Source: SG8-41 sp035259205 (lineage in GTDB: Bacteria > Pseudomonadota > Gammaproteobacteria > Burkholderiales > SG8-41). Taken from it: a DNA stretch of 15,439 nucleotides. The stretch's first letter is position 1. Each line of letters opens with the position of its first letter. Where the stretch lies: positions 1-15,439 of the forward strand of contig DATFWO010000020.1 of assembly GCA_035259205.1 (NCBI GenBank). The letters are read 5' to 3'. A model generated the notes under the pieces. It did not search any database. It saw only the letters and a program-made list of their open reading frames with translations, and was not told the DNA's origin. Position numbers and translations under genes: made by a program. Positions 14,344 through 15,439 of this stretch are shown one piece after another.

Positions 14344-15089
14344 GCAAGTCTCGGGCAATTACGATGCTTCCGGTAATGGCGCTGGTGATTACGCTTCCGC
14401 TTCACGGCCTGGCACAGGAGAAGCGGGAAACGCCTCAGCCTCCTCCTGCTGCAGAGCCGGCCAAGCCGCCGGCGGCGAGCGCGAGCAGCGCTGTCCCCGT
14501 GTACAAGCCTCCTCTGCGCGGCGCTCCCGGTGGCCGCGTAGGAGGGGGTACGCGCGGACTGGGCGCGGGTCGCGCCGTGTTCGTTCTGTCGGTTCTGGCG
14601 CCCGATCACACCGGGCTCACAGTGAGCGAACAGCCGACGCTTTACTGGTTTATTTCCAGCAAAGCGCCCTCGCCGGTGGAGCTGACCGTGGTCGATCCGC
14701 GCGCGACGAAGCCGCTCATGGAAGTTCGCCTGTCCTCGCCCGTGGAAGCAGGCGTGCACCGCATCCGCCTCGCCGATCACAACGTCCGCCTTGAGCCGGG
14801 CGTCGCGTATCGCTGGTACGTCGCGGTCGTTCCCGATGCCAACCGCCGCGCCAGGGATTTCCTGACCGGCGGCGCGATCGAGCGGATCGAGCCCTCGGCG
14901 GAATTGCGCGCCCGGCTTGCAAAAGCCGGCAAGGCTGAAGCGCCTGCTCTCTACGCCGAGGCAGGCCTCTGGTACGACGCGATTGCGGCGCTTTCCGCGC
15001 TGATCGAGAGTGCGCCCGGCGACGCGGCACTGCGCCGACAGCGTGCGGCCATGCTCGCGCAGGTAGGGTTGCCGGAGATAACCGATTAG
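14340..15089 (+). CDS. Secreted DUF928-family protein
   Basis: A 249-aa product with a signal peptide (ITMLPVMALVITLPLHGLA, cleavage near residue 25), then a Pro/Ala-rich linker (residues 29-50). The DUF928-like domain (about 53-190) starts with a Tyr-Lys-Pro-Pro, Gly-rich, GGGTRG segment, continues through VLAPDHTGLTVSEQPTLYWF and EAGVHRIRL, and ends LEPGVAYRWYVAVVPD followed by GGAIERIEPS. The remaining helical tail (LYAEAGLWYDAIAALSALIE, then AALRRQRAAMLAQVGL) resembles one TPR-like hairpin. DUF928 has no known biochemical role; it recurs beside CHAT and CHASE2 genes (family recollection). AAGGAG at 14327-14332 supports the ATG at 14340, which overlaps the cyclase stop by 4 bases. Probably periplasmic, like the CHAT protein. 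Confidence 0.85.
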   Translation: MSKSRAITMLPVMALVITLPLHGLAQEKRETPQPPPAAEPAKPPAASASSAVPVYKPPLRGAPGGRVGGGTRGLGAGRAVFVLSVLAPDHTGLTVSEQPTLYWFISSKAPSPVELTVVDPRATKPLMEVRLSSPVEAGVHRIRLADHNVRLEPGVAYRWYVAVVPDANRRARDFLTGGAIERIEPSAELRARLAKAGKAEAPALYAEAGLWYDAIAALSALIESAPGDAALRRQRAAMLAQVGLPEITD

Positions 15090-15130
15090 CAGCGGCCTGG
15101 TGTGCCATCCGCTAAGACCGGGCAGCACAC

Positions 15131-15439
15131 AGAACCTATTTCATATATAGGCGCGTGATGCGTTGTGGCCAGGACGGACCGTATGCGAGGCGCACGGCGC
15201 AGGCCATATGTCGATATGGTCAAGACGGGCAACGACGCAGACGGCGCGCCGCAGGGAGGAGCAGGGGCCCCGATGTTCTTCCGGGGATGCGACCCCGCAG
15301 GTGCGCAAGCACGCGTTCAAGTGCGGCGCTGTGGCCCGCTCCCGGGTCGCACCTACGCGTGGATACGCGCAGGCACTGCTCCGCCGTCCGCGTGCCCTGG
15401 CCGCAACCCGAGTGGGACGGGGCGGAGAGCAACGGCCCG
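15131..15439. mobile_element. Second, longer relative of the MITE-like element, truncated by window end
   Basis: 15131-15243 matches the reverse complement of 6468-6580 over 113 bases with two differences (15179 and 15225). The match covers the full 22-bp terminal repeat and the hairpin core CCATATGTCGATATGG (15204-15219). Then comes about 140-155 bases absent from the first copy, containing the inverted repeat TGCGACCC/GGGTCGCA (15288-15295/15344-15351). Similarity resumes at 15398-15424 (TGGCCGC, six variable bases, AGTGGGACGGGGCG), colinear with 6434-6460 reversed. The far terminal repeat would lie beyond the window. No transposase is visible in the part seen. The element starts 42 bases after the DUF928 stop and its orientation is opposite to the first copy. 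Confidence 0.82.

Noticed and set aside
13572..15128. Minus-strand open frame of 518 aa opposite the cyclase and DUF928 genes
   Set aside because: Antisense to two domain-bearing, translationally coupled genes; composition is shadow-like.
15220..15432. Small minus-strand open frame in the second MITE-like element
   Set aside because: Arg/Cys/Ser-rich composition, no RBS seen, and it overlaps repeat sequence.

Overview
The window is GC-rich and almost entirely coding on the + strand. It most likely comes from an uncultivated betaproteobacterium-like organism (Burkholderiales/Nitrosomonadales grade). That assignment is inference from the overlapping parE-parC pair, the style of the ParC sequence, the many short Gram-negative lipoproteins and the codon bias. 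No rRNA, tRNA or marker gene is present to confirm it.

Left part (1-6305): a VOC-superfamily protein cut by the window edge, then parE and parC (topoisomerase IV) overlapping by 4 bases, then a double-anchored membrane protein of unknown function. The 190-base gap between parC and the membrane protein is filled from stop codon to start codon by an unusual array: five CGTGACTG-type units and six inverted units, all on a strict 14-base period.

Middle part (6306-9783): a 269-bp MITE-like element with perfect 22-bp terminal inverted repeats, followed by a gene with an in-frame TGA. The frame stays open for 575 codons through that TGA. The TGA lies in a U-G-A-C motif resembling the UGSC seleno-family, and a GC hairpin fitting the bacterial SECIS rules follows it. 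I read it as a selenoprotein gene, not as a pseudogene or two separate genes. A 67-aa lipoprotein, an orphan ModA-like periplasmic binding protein and a second small lipoprotein follow.

Right part (9784-15439): a nearly consensus sigma70 promoter with several dyads precedes a tightly packed three-gene operon. It encodes a secreted TPR-CHAT protease-like protein with an intact His/Cys dyad, a CHASE2-sensor nucleotide cyclase, and a secreted DUF928 protein. All three products place a domain outside the cytoplasmic membrane, which suggests an envelope-sensing or proteolysis-coupled cyclic nucleotide signalling unit (inference). The window ends inside a second, longer relative of the MITE-like element in the opposite orientation, so the selenoprotein cluster and the CHAT operon lie between inverted copies of one repeat family.

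The strongest candidates for something undescribed are the UGAC selenoprotein, the CHAT-CHASE2 cyclase-DUF928 operon, the 14-base inverted array and the paired MITE-like elements.
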